In this document: in pieces, positions 19,516 through 31,872 of the stretch
Layout of the letters: each line of letters opens with the position of its first letter
How positions within the stretch are numbered: the first letter of the stretch is position 1
NCBI GenBank assembly: GCA_948474755.1
Contig: CAOLHI010000733.1
Span: 186,001 to 250,000 of the forward strand
Source: Ctenosaura bakeri
Lineage: Eukaryota; Chordata; Lepidosauria; Squamata; Iguanidae
Direction: 5' to 3'
DNA length: 64,000 nucleotides
Position numbers and translations under genes: made by a program
The notes under the pieces: model-generated
What the model saw: only the letters and a program-made list of their open reading frames with translations
Databases searched by the model: none
Told to the model about the DNA's origin: nothing

Positions 19516-20040
19516 ACAGAACCCAAATTCAACTCCTTTCCTCTCACTTCATCTCTCTCTCTCTTAAGTTCAGATACAGCCTGCCATTTGTTTTCTTGGT
19601 AAACATGTACATTACAAGTCTCAACCAACCCGCAGCCAGGAGAAGGGAGGGGAAGTAGATATCCTGCTTTTGGGAATTTTACGGCAATTCCAGAAGCCAT
19701 CTATGGAGAGCAGTCATGCCGTTCTTAACAAATATGCTCCGCAGGGTTTGGCTTCCGATCCAGCATTCCCCTCTTCTCCAAACATCCATTCTTGTAATTG
19801 CATGTTCTTATAAAGCTTATCACTTTTTGGAGTACAACTTCCAGAATCCCTGTAAAACTAGTTTTTCTATACTCTGAAAGCACATGAAAATAACACATTA
19901 AAACAGAGATGGGGAAACTGGGTGCCATCTAGATGTTGATGGATTACTATTCTTATCATACCTCATCACCATTTATCCTGACAGACACTGATGGGAACTG
20001 GAGTCCATCCACATCCTGAATGTCTTATGTTCCCCAGCCT
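19516..20040. other. Intergenic; hAT-like palindrome at about 19912-20040
   Basis: No gene. At 19912-20040 are GATGGGGAAACTGGGTGCCA, CTAGATGTTGATGGATTACT, CTGATGGGAACTGGAGTCCA and CATCCTGAATGTC; these form an imperfect palindrome of the hAT-like class. Confidence 0.45.
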
Positions 20041-20561
20041 TGTACTAGAATTATGTCCTTATTTTCAGCTGTGAAATATCTGTGTGTCCCTGCATGTGTT
20101 TGTCCGTGGCTGTGCCTTCACCCACTTGGAAAGGATTAGGGAAGTGAAATCTGAGAATTCCCAGAATATCCTCATACCATGCAAATCTGTGTGTCTGGCT
20201 TCATCACTGATTTCCTCAGTCTTTTTTTTTTTCATGCTAGCTTTCCTTCCCTCCCCCCACTGTCCCTGCAAAATTGTTTTGTCCAAGAAATGGAGAACTG
20301 CGTCAGTGTCTGGAGACAGATGAATCAAGCCAGCCCACAATAATAGCAGAGGACGGTCAAAGGAAAGAAAGATCAAACTCAGAGGCAAAGAACACCTCAC
20401 ACAGGGGGAGGCTGGGGAAAGATATTGAAGGTGCAACTGAGGAGAGAGTATAAGAATTCCAGTAGCTGCCTCGGGTCACCAAAGGGGAGGGGGAACAGGA
20501 GCAAAGAAAGAGGAAAGAACAACACTTGGTGGAACTGCAAGCAAGTGGAGAGAGCTGTACC
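20041..20561 (+). promoter_or_regulatory. 5' flank of copy B with a possible TATA-like site
   Basis: Purine-rich leader as in the other copies (GGAGGGGGAACAGGAGCAAA, GAAAGAGGAAAGAACAAC). GAGAGTATAAGAATTCC at about 20443 could serve as a TATA-like element about 110 bp before the start codon. Promoter assignment is inference. Confidence 0.35.
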
Positions 20562-20909
20562 ATGAGCTACCAGCAGCTTATAGAGGATGTGCCTGATGAT
20601 GCTCCAAATCCACCCCCCTACTCTGAACACCAGGCTGACAAAGAGTCAGATGTGCCAAAGCCGCCCACTGGAACACCACCCCTCATGAACTATGGAGTGC
20701 CTCCTCCACAGCCATCCAAGGGCCAGCCTTCTCATTATAGCCCCCCTAATGCTGGATCTCGCCAACAACCAGGATGTCCATCTCCCCAGACCGTTGTCAT
20801 CACACCCGTTGAAGTCAGTGAAGAACCGGACTTTATAGGGTGCTCCATTTGTGTCGCACTTTTCTGTTGCTTCTTCCTGGGTGCCCTCGCCTTCTTTTTC
20901 TCTAAAAGG
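20562..20909 (+). CDS. CD225/dispanin copy B (divergent), exon 1 of 2 [join 20562-20909, 24302-24439]
   Basis: Exon 1 encodes 116 aa of a 161-aa product. The frame is open further upstream, to an ATG at 20526, but I chose 20562 because the product then begins MSYQQL, matching MSYPKY of copy D and MSHLNN of copy C. Residues 17-20 are PPPY (PPxY motif) within NPPPYSEH. The proline-rich tail has lost the QYQPY motif of the other copies (HYSPP instead). The CD225 domain starts at residue 89 (PDFIGCSICVALFCC) with only two adjacent cysteines (102-103) plus extra cysteines at 94 and 97. The first hydrophobic segment is phenylalanine-rich (CCFFLGALAFFFSKR), unlike the CCCxPxGI of A, C and D. Donor AGG/GTAAGC, phase 0. 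Likely a functionally diverged paralogue. Confidence 0.85.
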
Positions 20910-23900
20910 GTAAGCCTCGGGGGGAGGGAGGGAGGGAGGGAGGGAAAGAAAATATGAAGGGGGGACAGTGGAAGAAAAAGACCACTCCTTTTTTTTCTTT
21001 CTGCAACAGCCCTCATAGTGACCCTTTGAAGGAAATTAGAAGCGAATTGAGCTTCTAAATTTCATCAAAGAGCTCTTCCCCCATAATTCATGTTGGAAAT
21101 TATACGTCTATATGTCTAGGGTTCTCCCCCCCCCATCCTTCATGTAAGAAATTATAAGAAGGCAGAAGTTCTAAATTTTATTAAGAGGCCTTTTCTCCAT
21201 AATTCAAGAACAAATGCAGTAAACTAGCGATAGGTGGAAGAGGCAGAACATTGTGGCATGACCAAAGTTATAGAGAAATAGAATCATAAACCCGCTGCTC
21301 AGGATCTCCAGCTAAAGCATCCCCAGCAGATCCAGTCTTTTTTTTGAAGATGTTCAGAGAAGGAAACCCAATACCACCCCCTAGAAAATTAAACAATTGT
21401 TTCCATTCCTGAACTGCTGTTATGGTCCAAAAGTTCCTTCTAATGTTCAATTGAAATTTACTCTTTTGTAATGTCAGATCATTAGACCTGGTCCTGCCCT
21501 TTACGGCAGCAGAGAACAAGTCTGCTCTGATTCTCTGTAACAGAGATCTTTAAGGAGTACAATCAAGTCACCTCCCAGTCTTCAGAAGCTGAACCAGGTG
21601 TTATTGAAGGCAAATAAACAGTCCAGCACATAGTGCCTGTTGCAAAGAAGAAGAATAGGATCTGAGGGCTTGCAAAGGCTTGGGTTGTTGATTGTAAAAC
21701 AGTGGATTCAGGAATAGGAGCAGTGCACAGAGCCACAAGTTGGTGGAAGGGAGAGGGAGGTGAGCAGAAAGCCTCTGTGCTGTGTGACAACCAGAGGAAG
21801 AAAAATGAGGTTGCTGCCCTGGAAATCCACCAACTCCTTGGAAATGTAGGAGAGCAACCTTTTTCTTCTCCCTGAGCTGTAGAACTGCAACCAGGCCCTC
21901 CCACCTTTCCCCATGGCTGCCAGTAAATGGCCCCAACAGCACTTCAGGGCTTAATAGCCATCTTGAGAAGGTAAAAGCAAGTAAATCTCTGCACACTTTG
22001 ATGCAAGATGGCCTATATGATTTACTGCAACTGAAAGTATGAATGTATCAGATGAATATTTGCCAAGGAGTAAATTAGTGCCAGTGTTCTACGAGTCACC
22101 ACTTGACAAAAGTATAGCTTGGAACACCCTGTCAAACAGTGTGGACAATCATTCCTCTTCCTTGGATCTTTGGATCAGGCTCTAGGATGGTGGTGCTGGT
22201 GATCAATAAGATCCATCATTGAGAGGAGAGTCAAAGAACTTTTTCTACTATGCTTGCCATGTCTCAAACAAGCAGTCATCACAATAGCTTGTGGACTTTG
22301 CCACAAGTTAGCAATCCAGATGCTTTTCATTAATTGTTACCTTTCTTGTCACTTCCCTCTAGGGTTGCCAGATCTCTTGGCCTGGACCTGAGTCTTCAGT
22401 TTTCAAGAGGGAGATGAGAGTACAAATTTTCCAGTTTTGACAGGGGGCTCAGCTCTGGCCAATAGAAAAGGGCTTGGTTCAAATCTCCAGCTCAGCTAGG
22501 AGAGTACCTTCTTCCCACAAGTTTCAAGAATAAGCGGAATGATTGGTGAAAGTTGCAAAAACTCTCCAAGAGATCTATGAATTTACATAGTTACCTTCCT
22601 CCTGCCTTCCCAGTGCTCACCCTCTGCTCTGCTTTGCGTACACCTTCTGGTTAAAAGCAGGTAGTCTGGATTCCACATTCCTCATCCCATCTCTCTAAGT
22701 AAGTGAAAGGGAATAATTCTCTCATTTCACCTTGATCTGGGAACAGTTCCTTTAGCTAAGATTTCTTGCTTGACAAATCGGAAAATATGTTCTATGTGAT
22801 TGCATGCACATATGTGTATGTTTATATTACAGGCTGTAAACAACTGTGGTTAGTACTTATTGCATGACGCTTAATGACATCACTAGGGACTGCTCTAAGG
22901 TCTTAGACTTTGGCTCAGAAATCTCAGTAGCTTTGGCAATGCTGAACTGGCAACTCTCACTTATCTCTCCTATCCCTCCTATTTTCTTTGTCTGTCATAT
23001 ATGCTTATACTTGGTGTGGAGACCAGTGCTACTCACAGGGGTGTGCTGTTGACCAGTACTAATCCATGTGCCATTGACTGCTAGTCTGTGTAGAGCTTGC
23101 CAGAAATAAACAGATGCACTTAGTAGACACACATATGGTGCTAGTCCCTGGCCTGCTAGGGGAGGAAGTTGCTGGTACCCCAAATCAGATGGCATGAGAA
23201 GCACTGGTGGAGACCATTTGGCTAGGTATACATGTAAACAAGTGTGAATGAATGATATTTTGTAGAATTAGACAAAGTTAGAAGCTTGTATGTGAGATTA
23301 ATAGCAAGGATGGGGGAGATGACATCTGGGAGATGTAGCTGGAATTAATGAGTAGTTTCCATTGTATAAAAAAATCAATAAAAACTGTTTTAAAACAATA
23401 TAGAGCTCTAAGGGTGGATATAGCATATAGATTTAAAGCTAACATACAGACTTAAAACTAATGCACATGTGCTAAACTTGCCCTGTTCAAAACTGATAAT
23501 CAACTTAGATTAAAAATGAACTGAATAAGCAAATCTATCACTATCTATTCTCTCACATTTGAAACTAAATTCTAATAAAAAATCAAACTAAAACCAAATT
23601 CTAGCCCAAGCCTAAAATCAGACTGATGGGCTAGGCTTATATGCACTTGAACTTTTTTTTTTCCAAGAGTCCACACTCAAACAGCGCATCTTTCTCTAAA
23701 TGATGTTGCTGATGGGACAAAGGCAAAAGATCAAATCAAGGGAAAAACCATAGTACCACCCAACATTAGCTCCCAGAGCAACAAGTTTGTCAATGTTTGA
23801 GGAAATGGAGGAGGAAGGTATAGAAAGTCAATAAGGTGTCAAGTCAAGGCTATCCTCATCCCAGGATCAATACCTGAAACCTGGGGGAAATCCTTTGTGA

Positions 23901-24301
23901 TACTGATATGGGGCAAGCCCTACTGAGAAAGACCCTGGTGATCTTATAGAAGGGTTGTGTTACAAAAGCCCTTAGATCTGGCAACCATAGAGGTTACACA
24001 TGTGTACTGATTCTCCAGCACAGTCATTTAGTCTTGTCATGCTTACTGTTTTGATGCCTGGGACCGGTCTTTATCACCAGCTTTTACATGGCGGTCTCAT
24101 TGTGTATTGTGTTTGGATGGGTTGCCAGATGGCAAACTGGAGAGGGCTCCCCTACCAATGGTTATGGAGCTGGCCATGTTTGACCTGGAGAAGCCAGTCT
24201 CAGGTTACATATTTATTGATCACTGCCTGATTCAAGGGAATGTCATCTTTTGCATGCCAGTTGAATTTTCTTCTTCACTGACTGGTTCCTTTTCTCCTCA
24301 G
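20910..24301 (+). other. Intron of copy B (3.4 kb)
   Basis: GT donor at 20910; the acceptor tract CCTTTTCTCCTCAG ends at 24301. It opens with a GGGA run (about 20921-20944) and contains a CR1 fragment (21258-21600). No other gene or clear repeat is visible in 21601-24240. Confidence 0.8.
21258..21600 (-). mobile_element. CR1 LINE 3' fragment
   Basis: Minus-strand similarity to the end of CR1 ORF2: inverted GTTTCCATTCCTGAACTGCT, AAAGTTCCTTCTAATGTTCA, ATTAGACCTGGTCCTGCCCT and CAAGTCACCTCCCAGTCTTC correspond to the conserved NxxDLxLQKSKFQLNIRRNF and WKQLFNFLG coding region. It is degraded and lies in the intron of copy B. Confidence 0.7.
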
Positions 24302-24439
24302 ACCCAAAGAGCCAACCGCATTGGAGACAGGAAAGCTGCTCAGCGAAATGCCAAGATAGCATTCACCTTGTCCATTATGTCATTGGTAACTGGAGTTGTG
24401 TGCTGGATTGTATATTTTGTCCTGAGAAAGAGGAGCTAG
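24302..24439 (+). CDS. CD225/dispanin copy B, exon 2 of 2
   Basis: 138 nt encoding 45 aa plus TAG, 36 nt shorter than exon 2 of the other copies. Begins TQRANRIGDRKAAQRNAKIA, keeping the Gly-Asp of the CD225 loop that A has lost. One transmembrane helix (about residues 135-156) follows, and the chain ends LRKRS, a dibasic cytoplasm- or lumen-facing tail. No canonical AATAAA is seen in the first few hundred bases downstream. Confidence 0.85.
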   Translation, partial: TQRANRIGDRKAAQRNAKIAFTLSIMSLVTGVVCWIVYFVLRKRS

Positions 24440-26320
24440 ACAGTCTCTCAGCTACCAAACAACCCTGAAGATGCACTAGGTAATGCTCATAAACAAAATG
24501 AACAAGTCACAAATTCTTTGGTTTAATATCATGCTCTTTGAACTGGTCCACAGAGGGTCAGGTGGTAGGTTGGTACACACATCTTCATTCCATGATGTCT
24601 GTTTGATGACAGCAGGGCTGCCTTACCCTTAGGCACAGTGCCAAGCCTTTGAAAATTTTAGGGCCTAGAAAAACATCCCACCAAGGTGAAGAATCAAATA
24701 TAAGAGTGCCTAGGGCCTAAGAAAACCTTAATGTGACCCTGGATGACAGTGAAGTAAATTTTTACTAATTTCATTCTCAAAGGAAACAATGAGTAATTTT
24801 ACCCATTTTCTTCCCATTTTGAAAACTGTACAGTTTTGGAAGATGATTTGCAACTTGGGTCTTATTCCATAGAAAATTCACATGTGATATTTTTAAACAG
24901 AAAACAGCATTCTCTGTGTAAGAGACTTTTTTCCCCCTGTACATTAACTAATATGCAGAAAATGCTGTAGTTGGGAACTCAGTCTGCACAAAACTCACTT
25001 TTGTTGGTGTTTGTTGGGACAGAAAATCTCATTTTACTTGCAGTAAACAGTATTTTTCCAGGCAGAAAAGAATATTGCTATGAGTCAAAGTCTCTCCTCA
25101 ACAGGTTTTCCCAGTACTTGAGAAATATATTTCTTGATCACTTGTCAAACATTTTCAAATATTGGCCAGAGTTGTCTATCACAGTATACATTCAGTAGCT
25201 TTGCATGTACTGAACTACAGAAAAGAGGCGCTAAGGAACCCTGTTAGTGAATTGCAAAGATGTGTAACAGGACACTAGCATGTCCTGGTGTACATTAGGC
25301 TCTACCAGTGCACAGTGGCACTGCCTAGCTGGTGTCCTGGTGCGCTAACTGAACCAATGTCCACTAATCATTCTGCTGGTTCCTCTATGTAGTAGTGCTT
25401 TTCTGGATACAGCTGTTACAGAACTGCCCAATTCTAAGTTCTGCAGATGTAAAGTCCATTTATGAAAATGGAAGTCCCTGACAGGATTCTAGCCACTGTT
25501 TTCATCTCTACTTGATGACCAACAACAGAATAAGTCTTGCTCTTGAAATTCCATCCGTACTAGGGCAGCAATGGCCCATTCTCATTAAGTTCTGAACAGG
25601 GTCTATCATTCAGCTTCGTGGGATATGCATTTATGGTGCACAGCTATCCCAAACCAAAATAAGAGAAGGTGAAGGCAACGGGAAAGCTCCAAGCATTATA
25701 TCTCAAACACATTGGCCCATCTGAGGGCTGAATAATACCCGTATAATTTGCTCTTTCACTGTCTATGAAAAATAGACCATGATCCATCCAAAGCATGGAG
25801 AACTGACTTGTTTAGACTACAACTGCCAGAACCCAACTAGCACAGTCATCCAAATTCATCTCTTTACAATGATGGGATAGGTTTACATCACCTCCATCTT
25901 ATATATCTCTACCTTTTCTCCATTCTCTCCTACCTTTTTCTTCTTTTTCCTCTAGATCAGTGCTTCTCAAACTATCTGGGGAATTATTTTTTCTAATGTG
26001 CCAAATACTGGCATCATATTTATGTCATATTACCATTGTACTCACGTAATATCCAGGAAATTCATTATGGACCAGCAGCTGATGGCTTATGGACTTCAGT
26101 AACAATGTCTAGATGATGCTGTTCCCAGCTAACTAGTATCTCTTCATTCATAGTTTCATCCAGATATTTTTCAGCTTCCAGCTTTAATTTTAATTGCTTC
26201 ATCTGCTTAAAAACAAATAAGATGAAAATAAAGGCATGGTTGTAGAACACACTTATTTTCATGTTGTAAATTTTTGCCCAAGTCCAGTTCTTGCTGCCCT
26301 TTAGAGAATGGTTCTTTTGT
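24440..26320. other. Intergenic; hAT-terminus-like fragment near 25960
   Basis: No supported gene. GATCAGTGCTTCTCAAACTA at about 25955 matches the CAGYGSTTCTCAAAC terminus common to hAT (Charlie-type) elements; the other end is not evident. Confidence 0.4.
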
Positions 26321-26545
26321 AAAGAGCCCTGGTGACACAGTAGTTAAATGCTAGTACTGCAACCAGAAGACTGTGAGTTCAATCCCACAGGGCTCCAAGT
26401 TGACTCAGCCTTCCATCCTTCTGCAGGTCGGTAAAATGAGTATGCAGCTTGTTGGGGCAATTAGCTAACACATTGTAAACCACTTAGAAAGCACTTAGCT
26501 GATAAGCAGTATAGAAATACACATGCTATTGCTATACTATTGCTA
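26321..26545 (+). mobile_element. Sauria SINE
   Basis: tRNA-derived head GAGCCCTGGTGACACAGTAG with box-B-like GTGAGTTCAATCCCACAGGG. Then the diagnostic body CAAGTTGACTCAGCCTTCCA, CTGCAGGTCGGTAAAATGAG and CTTGTTGGGGCAATTAGC, and a LINE-like 3' end AAGCAGTATAGAAATACA with TGCTATTGCTATAC repeats. This family is known from squamate reptiles and is the main basis for the organism call. Confidence 0.85.
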
Positions 26546-27148
26546 ATGTGTTCCTCCAGATGCTGCTGGACTGCAGCCTCCAGCACCCCTCACCATTAAC
26601 TGGACTGCAGCTCATAGCATCCCTCACCATTGGCTAGTTGCTTAGAGAAGATGGAAGGTGTAGTCTGAAAACAGTTGCTCTACTCTGTTCCCTTTGTTTG
26701 CCCTCCCCTTGTCCCATATATTTTAAAAGCCAAAAGGATGACTGTGCTGTTGCTTAGATACAACCCCAGAAAAGCCTGCATGACATACAGTCTGTGACAG
26801 ATGATTCAAAATGAGCGTTACCTCCGGACCATACATTATGGCAGACTGGGTATTACACAGCAAGTACCTAATGGCTTGCACGTTACATTCACAAGTCTAT
26901 GCATCATATACAAGATAATTCTACCCTGGTAGGGGATTTTACTTTTAAAAGGCCAAAGAAGGACAACATCAGCATCTCCTTAACCAGGTATTGCCAGATT
27001 CCCAAAATGCAGATAGTGGGTTACCAAAATCAGAATAATAAAAATAGAGCATCTTCTTGATAAACTGAGACCAATGGAATGTATGTGCTGCCTTCTCTGG
27101 AATCTCACTTCTCTTTCTATACCCTTTTGCCTGCTATGCTCCTCTCTA
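26546..27148. other. Intergenic; hAT-like palindrome 26548-26690
   Basis: GTTCCTCCAGATGCTGCTGG, CCTCACCATTAACTGGACTG and GAAGGTGTAGTCTGAAAACA belong to the hAT-like palindromic repeat. The remainder shows no gene. Confidence 0.4.
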
Positions 27149-27302
27149 GGGGCTCTTTCACACTACACTGTGATAGCACTGTCATTCCACTTTAACTTCC
27201 ATGGCAACATCCTTTGGAATCCTGGGTTTTGTAGTTTGGTGAGGCATCAGAGTGCTCTGGCTAAGAATTCTAAATACTCCTCCCTAAACTGCATATCCTA
27301 AA
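27149..27302. mobile_element. MITE family 1, variant with CCATGGCAACATCC arm
   Basis: CTTTCACACTACACTGTGATAG, TTAACTTCCATGGCAACATC, GGAATCCTGGGTTTTGTAGT. This variant, with an ATGGCA insertion in the arm, recurs at 44832 and 45482. It lacks its right end and abuts a short CR1 tail (27303-27355, CCTTCCAACTCTTATTCTATGATCAC). Confidence 0.6.
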
Positions 27303-27361
27303 GTGTCCGGCTGGGTGGCCGTTGTGCTCCCTTCCAACTCTTATTCTATGATCACTTCTCA

Positions 27362-27780
27362 GGCCCTTTTCGCATGGCATTTTCGATGCGGAGGCTCCCT
27401 TGAGTATCGCGCAAATGTGAGGAGTGGTCCACATGACGCACTCACATTTGCAGGACACTCCAGGGCTTGACACGGACCGCGCACACATTTTTTCATTTTG
27501 GCTTGAAGCCAAAAATGCTGTACAGTTGCGCATCACTCCAGGGCCCCATGTGCATTTACCTTGCGTGCGGAGCCTCGGGAGCCAGGCCAGTCGTGCTTCC
27601 TGCCTCAGTGCAGCATGGGAAGGTCCCAGACTGCACTGCAAAAGGAAGAGGTGGGGCTCTCATGTGAGCAGGAAGCTCGTGCAGAGCCGAAGAAGCAGGG
27701 AAGCGAGAGCCTCTCTCTGGAGGTTGCTTGAGTGAGCACCACACCCTCGCACCGAAAATAGGTGAGTTGCAGAAAGGGCC
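27362..27780 (+). mobile_element. GC-rich MITE family 2, complete copy
   Basis: 419-bp element with inverted ends GGCCCTTTTCGCATGGCA and TTGCAGAAAGGGCC and a TCA duplication (27359-27361 and 27781-27783). Internal landmarks are GAGGAGTGGTCCACATGACG, TTCATTTTGGCTTGAAGCC and CTTCCTGCCTCAGTGCAGCA. Overlapping open frames on both strands are artefacts of its high GC. Confidence 0.8.
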
Positions 27781-27792
27781 TCAATCTTCTTT

Positions 27793-28015
27793 TCTTGCTG
27801 TTGCTTGCCTTCAAGTCATTTCTAACTTAGGGTGACTCTGTCACAGGGCTTTCTTGGCAAGATCTGTTCAGAGAGGGTTTGCCTTTCCTTGCCTCTGAGG
27901 CTGAGATAGTGTGACTTGTCCAATGTCATGCCGTGGGATTCCATGACTGAGCAGGGATTTGAACCCTCTCTCCAGAGTTGTAGTACAGCATTCAAACCAC
28001 TAAACCACAATGGGT
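27793..28015 (-). mobile_element. tRNA-derived SINE, minus strand
   Basis: TGTTGCTTGCCTTCAAGTCA, GGGTGACTCTGTCACAGGG, TTGCCTCTGAGGCTGAGATA, GGGATTTGAACCCTC (inverted box B region) and CAAACCACTAAACCACAATG. Confidence 0.8.
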
Positions 28016-30189
28016 CTTCTTCAGGCTAAACTTTTCCAGTTCCCTCAACCAATCTTCATAGGATTTGGTTATAGACTTTTTTTTCCGTTTTGCTCACCCT
28101 TCAGAAGCTTAAGAAAAGCAATTAAGATTCCCCAGCACTGTAATCCTGATTCAAATTAGACATTGATTGATGCTTAATTCTGTTAATTCACTATAGCAAG
28201 TGCTCTCAGGAAAACATAGTAAAAATAAAGGAGCAAGATGCAGAAATCAGCATACAGTATACATTTTTGAAGCAGCACAATAGGCCAATTTTAAACAGAC
28301 GTCATCCCATGCAATGAACTATGCAAAGAAATAAAAATAAAGTGGAAACTCATCTAAAACATTGTAAATCACGCTGTGGGAACACAGATAGTCAGAATTT
28401 TAAAAGCCTGGAGAATAAAAGGCCATTTTCCTAGTGCAAAAGGGCATGGAAAAAAGTAACCAGTTCCAAAAACATCCAAGTGCCCTTAAGGAAGAAGTTA
28501 CAAAGTCATCTCCCACCGCTTCCACATAAAACTCCTTCCTTGCCACTTCTTTTATTTATTTATTTTTAAGACTTTATTCAGTTCAGAGAAAAAAAGAAAA
28601 TAATGACAATAACAAACAAGACAGACAAAACAAAGCAAAAAGAAAATGGCACATAATAAAACATATACTAAACAAGTAAGACCTTAAACATATTAAAAGA
28701 TGACTTCGAACTTGTACCTGCTAAAAGTATATAACTCCATATATCATTACTCCCTCTAACTTATATATATATCCCATTTTTCACTTCTCAGACCCTATTC
28801 TCATTAAATCTCCTTCCATTATTTTCAAACATTCTTCTCCAATGTCTCTCTCAAAAAAAAAAAAATCTGATTTGCTCACCTGCCTCTTTGCCATTTCTGG
28901 GCACTGGGTCTCAGTGGCCAGATTTCTGAACTGGTCCAAAGATAGTAAGAAAAAGAATGAGAAATCCGAGGCCATAAAACCTTCAGAAGTTAACAACAAC
29001 CATGATCTGGGGAGTGGGAAGTCTATGATAGAGTGCTTGATGTATTTGTGTTTTTTAAAAAAAATTTCGATTTTGTGGAGTGGGTTTTTTTTTTCATTTT
29101 CTTATGTTTCTGTTCTGTTGATGTTTGACTGTTTAGTAGTGTATTGTTTGTTTTGTTTCCACACTGTTTTGTTCTATATGATATGTGTTCTTTTTTTTCT
29201 TTCTTTTTTTTGTAGTTGTAATAAAAAATATATTTAAAAAAATATATCTTGGTTCAAAGAAAGGTAAATCAGAGCTGTCCTGTGTTCTCAATTAATTTTT
29301 TCTTCTTCCTTGTCTGCACAACCATTTTCTCACTCCTCTTAATAGAAGATTGGAATAACTCAATTTGACTGCAAGCTCTTTGGAGCCATAGAAGAATTGA
29401 CAACAAGTTCTGTGGATTTGTTGTATGATTATTTTCATTGTATTTTTGTAACATAATCTTTTGAAGAACCTGTCACATAAGCATTGAGTCATTTTGTGAA
29501 TACGAATAGCATGGAGTCAAATTGTCTTTCATACAAGTGTTCAACAAAATATTGTTTGTCTTAAGGAAAGTAAGAAATACACATAATTGATGTACATTGT
29601 TTCTTTGAGTTCTCTGCAATTTTTTTATGTACTTATCACACCGCAGAGTGTGATAAGTTGTTTTTGTTGTTGTTTAACTGTCATTGTTTCACATAAATAG
29701 ACCAGTCTGTATGTAAACAATAAATGGGTGCAAGCCTGTCATCTGATCTACCAGCGGGGGACCATTTCAGCTCCAAGAACACTCTATCATGAACCTTGAA
29801 GTGGTCATTCTTGAGCAAAAGGAATATAAGGACAGATGGCAAGAAAGAATATCTGAACCATAGTTCATTGAGAGGTTCAACTCTAGCTCTTGTAGCTCGA
29901 ACACAGATAAGGGTATTCTTGCAACATGCATTATGTGGTTCACCAGTACCAGAATGTCTCACTGTTATCATCCAACATCTGTTTTATAAAGTTTATTGTG
30001 AAAAAAAGGTAATCATCACCGCCTGTATATTTCATTTCATTTCCTTATGATCTCACTGTTTAAAATTCAAACACACACAGAAACACCCTCTATATGTCTA
30101 TATACCTCTAACTGGGGGGGGGTCATTTCCTTGAGGAAGTGGACTGAAGTCCACAAAAGCTTGTGCTATATTAAAATTGTTAGTCTTTT
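28016..30189. other. Intergenic gene-free stretch, A/T-rich
   Basis: No supported gene. 28550-28680 is a T-run followed by A-rich sequence that could be an inverted LINE 3' end. 29090-29240 is strongly T-rich. Short open frames in these tracts carry no domain. Confidence 0.4.
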
Positions 30190-30598
30190 ATGTACCATAA
30201 GCATATTTATTCATTCATTCATTTTGTATTCCACCTTTTTTCCTACTATGGGACCAAATGTGGAATATCTGGAACTCTCTTTGTTAAGGCGGTTACTTAT
30301 TGACTATCTTTTCCATGGCAAGCGATGGCCTTTTTATTCCAGTAGGCCTTTGAGAACCAATTGTTTTACAAAGAAAAAGGCTTTTTAGCATGCTGCACAG
30401 CTTTTATTCTTGTGTTAAGTTACTGTTTAAAATGATTTTAATTTTGGAGTTAGTTTGTAGTCACTGTTTCCATCACAACTTTTTGTACACTTTTAAATAT
30501 ATGTGTTACCATTTGTAATTCTCTCTGTGTTGTAAGCCCCTTTGAGCCCCGGTTTGGGAGGAAAAGTGGAGTATAAATAAAATCATGGATCATACAAT
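30190..30598 (+). mobile_element. L2-like LINE 3' end
   Basis: Ends GTTGTAAGCCCCTTTGAGCC, CCGGTTTGGGAGGAAAAGTG and GAGTATAAATAAAAT, with CAGTAGGCCTTTGAGAACCA upstream; typical L2/CR1-group 3' terminus directly abutting the CR1 at 30599. Confidence 0.55.
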
Positions 30599-31690
30599 CA
30601 TAGAATCATAGAGTTGGAAGAGAACACAGCGGCCATCCAGTCCAACCCACTGTCATGCAGGAACATACAGCAAAGCACTCCTGACAGATGGCCATCAAGC
30701 CTCTGCTTAAAAATCTCCAAAGAAGGAGACTCCACCACACTCCGACGCAGCATATTCCACTGCCGGACAATTCTGACAGTCAGGAAGTTCTTCTCCTTTC
30801 CTGCAGCTTGAATCCATTGCTCCTTGTCCTAGTCTCTGGAGCAGCAGAAAAAAAGCCCACTCCCTCCTTGACCTGACATCCCTTCAAATATTTAAACATG
30901 GCAGTCATGTGCCCTCTTAACCTTCTCTTCTGCAGACTAAATGTACCCAGTTCCCTAAGCCACTCCTCATAGGGCTTCACGGCTTCCAGACTCTTCACCA
31001 TTTTCATCACCCTCCTCTGGACACGCTCCAGCTTGTTGATATCCTTCCTGAAATGAGGTACCCAGAACTGGACACAGTATTCCAAATGCGGTCTAACCAA
31101 AGCAGAATAGATTTCCCTCAATCTAGACACCATACTCCCACTGATGCAACCAAGAATTGCATTTGCTTTCTTGGCTGCCGCATCACACTGCTGTCCCATG
31201 TTCAGCTTGTGATCTACCAAGACTCCTAGATCCCTTTCACACATACTGTTATCCAGCCACATGTCTCTCATCCTATATTTGTGCATTTCATTTTTTCTGC
31301 CTAAGTGTAGGACTTTACATTTCTATCTCTTGAAATTCATTTTTTTGGCTTTGGCCCAGCTCTCCAATCAGGTCATTTTGAATTTTGATCCTATCCTTTG
31401 ATGTATTAGCAACCCCTTCCAATTTGATGTCATCTGCAATTTGATCAGCATGCTTTCTATTCCTTCATCCATGTCATTAATGAAGATATTGAATAGCACT
31501 GGGTAAGGACAGAACTCTGTGGCACCCCACTAATCACTTCTCTCCAGGATGAAAAGCAGCCATCGGTGAGCACCCGTTGGGTTCGGTCAGTCAACCATTT
31601 ACCAATCCACCTAACAGCAGCACTGTCCAGCCTGCATTTTACTAGCTTCTTTGAAAGAATGTCCTGGGAAACTTTATCAAAGGCCTGACA
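30599..31690 (-). mobile_element. CR1 LINE, ORF2 C-terminal part and 3' end
   Basis: A 168-codon minus-strand frame (30780-31286) carries the conserved end of CR1 ORF2: [17 protein letters not shown], then KLERVQRRVMKMVKSLE, PYEEWLRELGTFSLQKRRLR and the TRTRSNGFKLQ motif. The region upstream, to about 31690, continues reverse-transcriptase-like coding sequence with breaks. The terminus is TAGAATCATAGAGTTGGAAG. 5'-truncated and non-autonomous as it stands; the longest CR1 piece in the window. Confidence 0.85.
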
Positions 31691-31872
31691 TCATCCATGG
31701 ATGACGGATGAATAAACGCTGCTGGATGAATCAGCTTCATAACAAAACCAGTCTCTATTCCTCTCAGAAAGCTACTCCTAAACCAACAGTTTTCAGTATA
31801 TTTTCCACCACTGAAGACTTTTCATGTTCCCTAACATGGAGGGAGTAAGGAAAGCTCATCCCACCTTTCTGA

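Noticed and set aside
30780..31286. 168-codon minus-strand ORF, possible host gene
   Set aside because: Contains CR1 ORF2 C-terminal motifs and ends in a CR1 3' terminus; several related copies are present in the window.
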